Origin: Nitrincola lacisaponensis
GTDB taxonomy: Bacteria; Pseudomonadota; Gammaproteobacteria; Pseudomonadales; Balneatricaceae
DNA length: 64,000 nt
Direction: 5' to 3'
Assembly: GCF_000691225.1 (NCBI RefSeq)
Contig: NZ_JMSZ01000015.1
Location: forward strand, 1 to 64,000
This document shows, in pieces, positions 63,279 through 64,000 of the stretch. Below the pieces are notes generated by a model. It was not told the origin of the DNA and ran no database searches. It saw only the letters and a list, made by a program, of their open reading frames with translations. Position 1 is the first letter of the stretch, and every line of letters begins with the position of its first letter. The position numbers and the translations under genes are program-made.

Positions 63279-64000
63279 ATGAGGATGTTTCTGGGTGTTT
63301 TTAAAAATATAGGTGGTGTGCTGGGACTGGTTGCGTTACTGGTTCTGGCTGCCATTATTTGGTTTGTGTTGCCTGCATTGTCCGTGGGGAATAGCAATCC
63401 ATTTCAGTCCGCGTTATCACGCGGCAGCATGATTTTTACACTGTTTGCAGTTGCGCTGGTGTACAAGGCCAGAACCTGGATATTGGCGAGAAAACGCCAT
63501 GATCAGCTTGGAAAAGGTATGGTTCAGCAGTCAGATACATCCGACGGGCAGCAGAGTGACAAAGCGAATGAAGCCGAGTTCAAGGGCAAGTTTGAAGAAG
63601 CTATTCGCTTGCTGAAACGGCAAAAGAGTCTCGGAGCCGGGGGGAATTACCTCTATAGCCTGCCCTGGTACATGTTAATTGGCCCTCCTGGATCGGGAAA
63701 AACCACTGCGTTGATCAATTCAGGTTTGCACTTTCCGTTGATGGATCAGTTCGGTGCATCAATCCGGGGTGTGGGTGGTACAAAAAACTGTGATTGGTGG
63801 TTTACGGACCAGGCTATTCTGGTGGATACCGCAGGACGTTTCACGACACAGGACAATCAACAGGCGCGAGATAAAAAGGATTGGAATACCTTTCTGTCGT
63901 TATTAGCCAAGTATCGTAAACGCAAGCCGATTAACGGCATCGTGGTGGCATACAGCGTTGAAGATCTGGTGCGTAAAGATGAAGCAGATATCGTTTCCGA
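63279..64000 (+). CDS. tssM: Type VI secretion protein TssM (IcmF), 3' end outside window
   Basis: 240 codons visible from ATG 63279, 16 bases after tssL; truncated by the window end. Two transmembrane segments (about 13-33 and 48-66), a charged linker, and the N-terminal cytoplasmic NTPase-like domain with Walker A GPPGSGKT (135-142), followed by GVGGTKNCDWWF and the VDTAGRF motif. TssM builds the inner-membrane channel with TssL and TssJ. The intact P-loop suggests a functional nucleotide site. Confidence 0.95.
   Translation, partial: MRMFLGVFKNIGGVLGLVALLVLAAIIWFVLPALSVGNSNPFQSALSRGSMIFTLFAVALVYKARTWILARKRHDQLGKGMVQQSDTSDGQQSDKANEAEFKGKFEEAIRLLKRQKSLGAGGNYLYSLPWYMLIGPPGSGKTTALINSGLHFPLMDQFGASIRGVGGTKNCDWWFTDQAILVDTAGRFTTQDNQQARDKKDWNTFLSLLAKYRKRKPINGIVVAYSVEDLVRKDEADIVS

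Noticed and set aside
1-64000. tRNA, rRNA and CRISPR search
   Set aside because: No tRNA-like clover arms, no rRNA sequence and no spaced identical repeats were seen on reading the intergenic regions; a covariance-model scan would be decisive.

Overview
The window reads as chromosome of a free-living gammaproteobacterium. Housekeeping order (ubiG-mupP-yciK, gyrA-serC-pheA-hisC-tyrA-cmk-rpsA-ihfB-lapA-lapB-pyrF, pdhR-aceE-aceF) and protein similarity point to the Oceanospirillales/pseudomonad side, most likely an Oceanospirillaceae-like marine bacterium. That placement is inference from gene order and remembered homologues. No rRNA, tRNA or CRISPR array was seen.

Layout. (1) 1-5.6 kb: two large plus-strand genes in an accessory, defence-like region: the 3' part of a large alpha-helical protein, then a 1127-residue protein with a phospholipase-D-like HDR motif, followed by a gene-free stretch that may be an island edge. 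(2) 5.7-19.9 kb: a patchwork of envelope, sensory and small accessory genes: a PagL lipid A deacylase, two paralogous NarL-type two-component pairs, three alpha/beta hydrolases, VOC and PH-domain proteins, a MipA/OmpV porin-like protein, a DUF418 membrane protein, a Gly/Cys/Tyr-repeat secreted protein, a lipoprotein, and a zinc alcohol dehydrogenase divergent from an Lrp regulator. It carries scars: an IS3-type transposase tail and a partial gene duplicate. (3) 20-26.9 kb: an iron-type cell-surface signalling set (FecI sigma, FecR anti-sigma, STN-type TonB-dependent receptor, TPR protein). Fur-box-like sites lie before both the sigma and anti-sigma genes, which are split about 5 kb apart on opposite strands. 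(4) 27-39.5 kb: core genes tadA, mltF, purL, an OmpA-like lipoprotein-less protein, yciI, rnm, yciO, an H-NS-like gene, rluB, yciK, mupP, ubiG. (5) 39.6-51.7 kb: gyrA and the aromatic amino acid/translation cluster through pyrF and a ComEA-like protein. (6) 51.7-58.5 kb: an AEC transporter, then pdhR with the pyruvate dehydrogenase E1/E2 genes. (7) 58.7-64 kb: the start of a type VI secretion cluster, tagH-tssJ-tssK-tssL-tssM, with tssM cut by the window end.

The most unusual points are: the defence-like pair at the left edge; a pheA gene whose prephenate dehydratase domain has lost roughly 78 residues in frame, in a cluster that also lacks aroA between tyrA and cmk; an H-NS-like gene where scpAB is often found; the two-copy Gly/Cys/Tyr-repeat secreted protein; and a shared operator-like motif linking one two-component system to the mipA-type and DUF418 genes.
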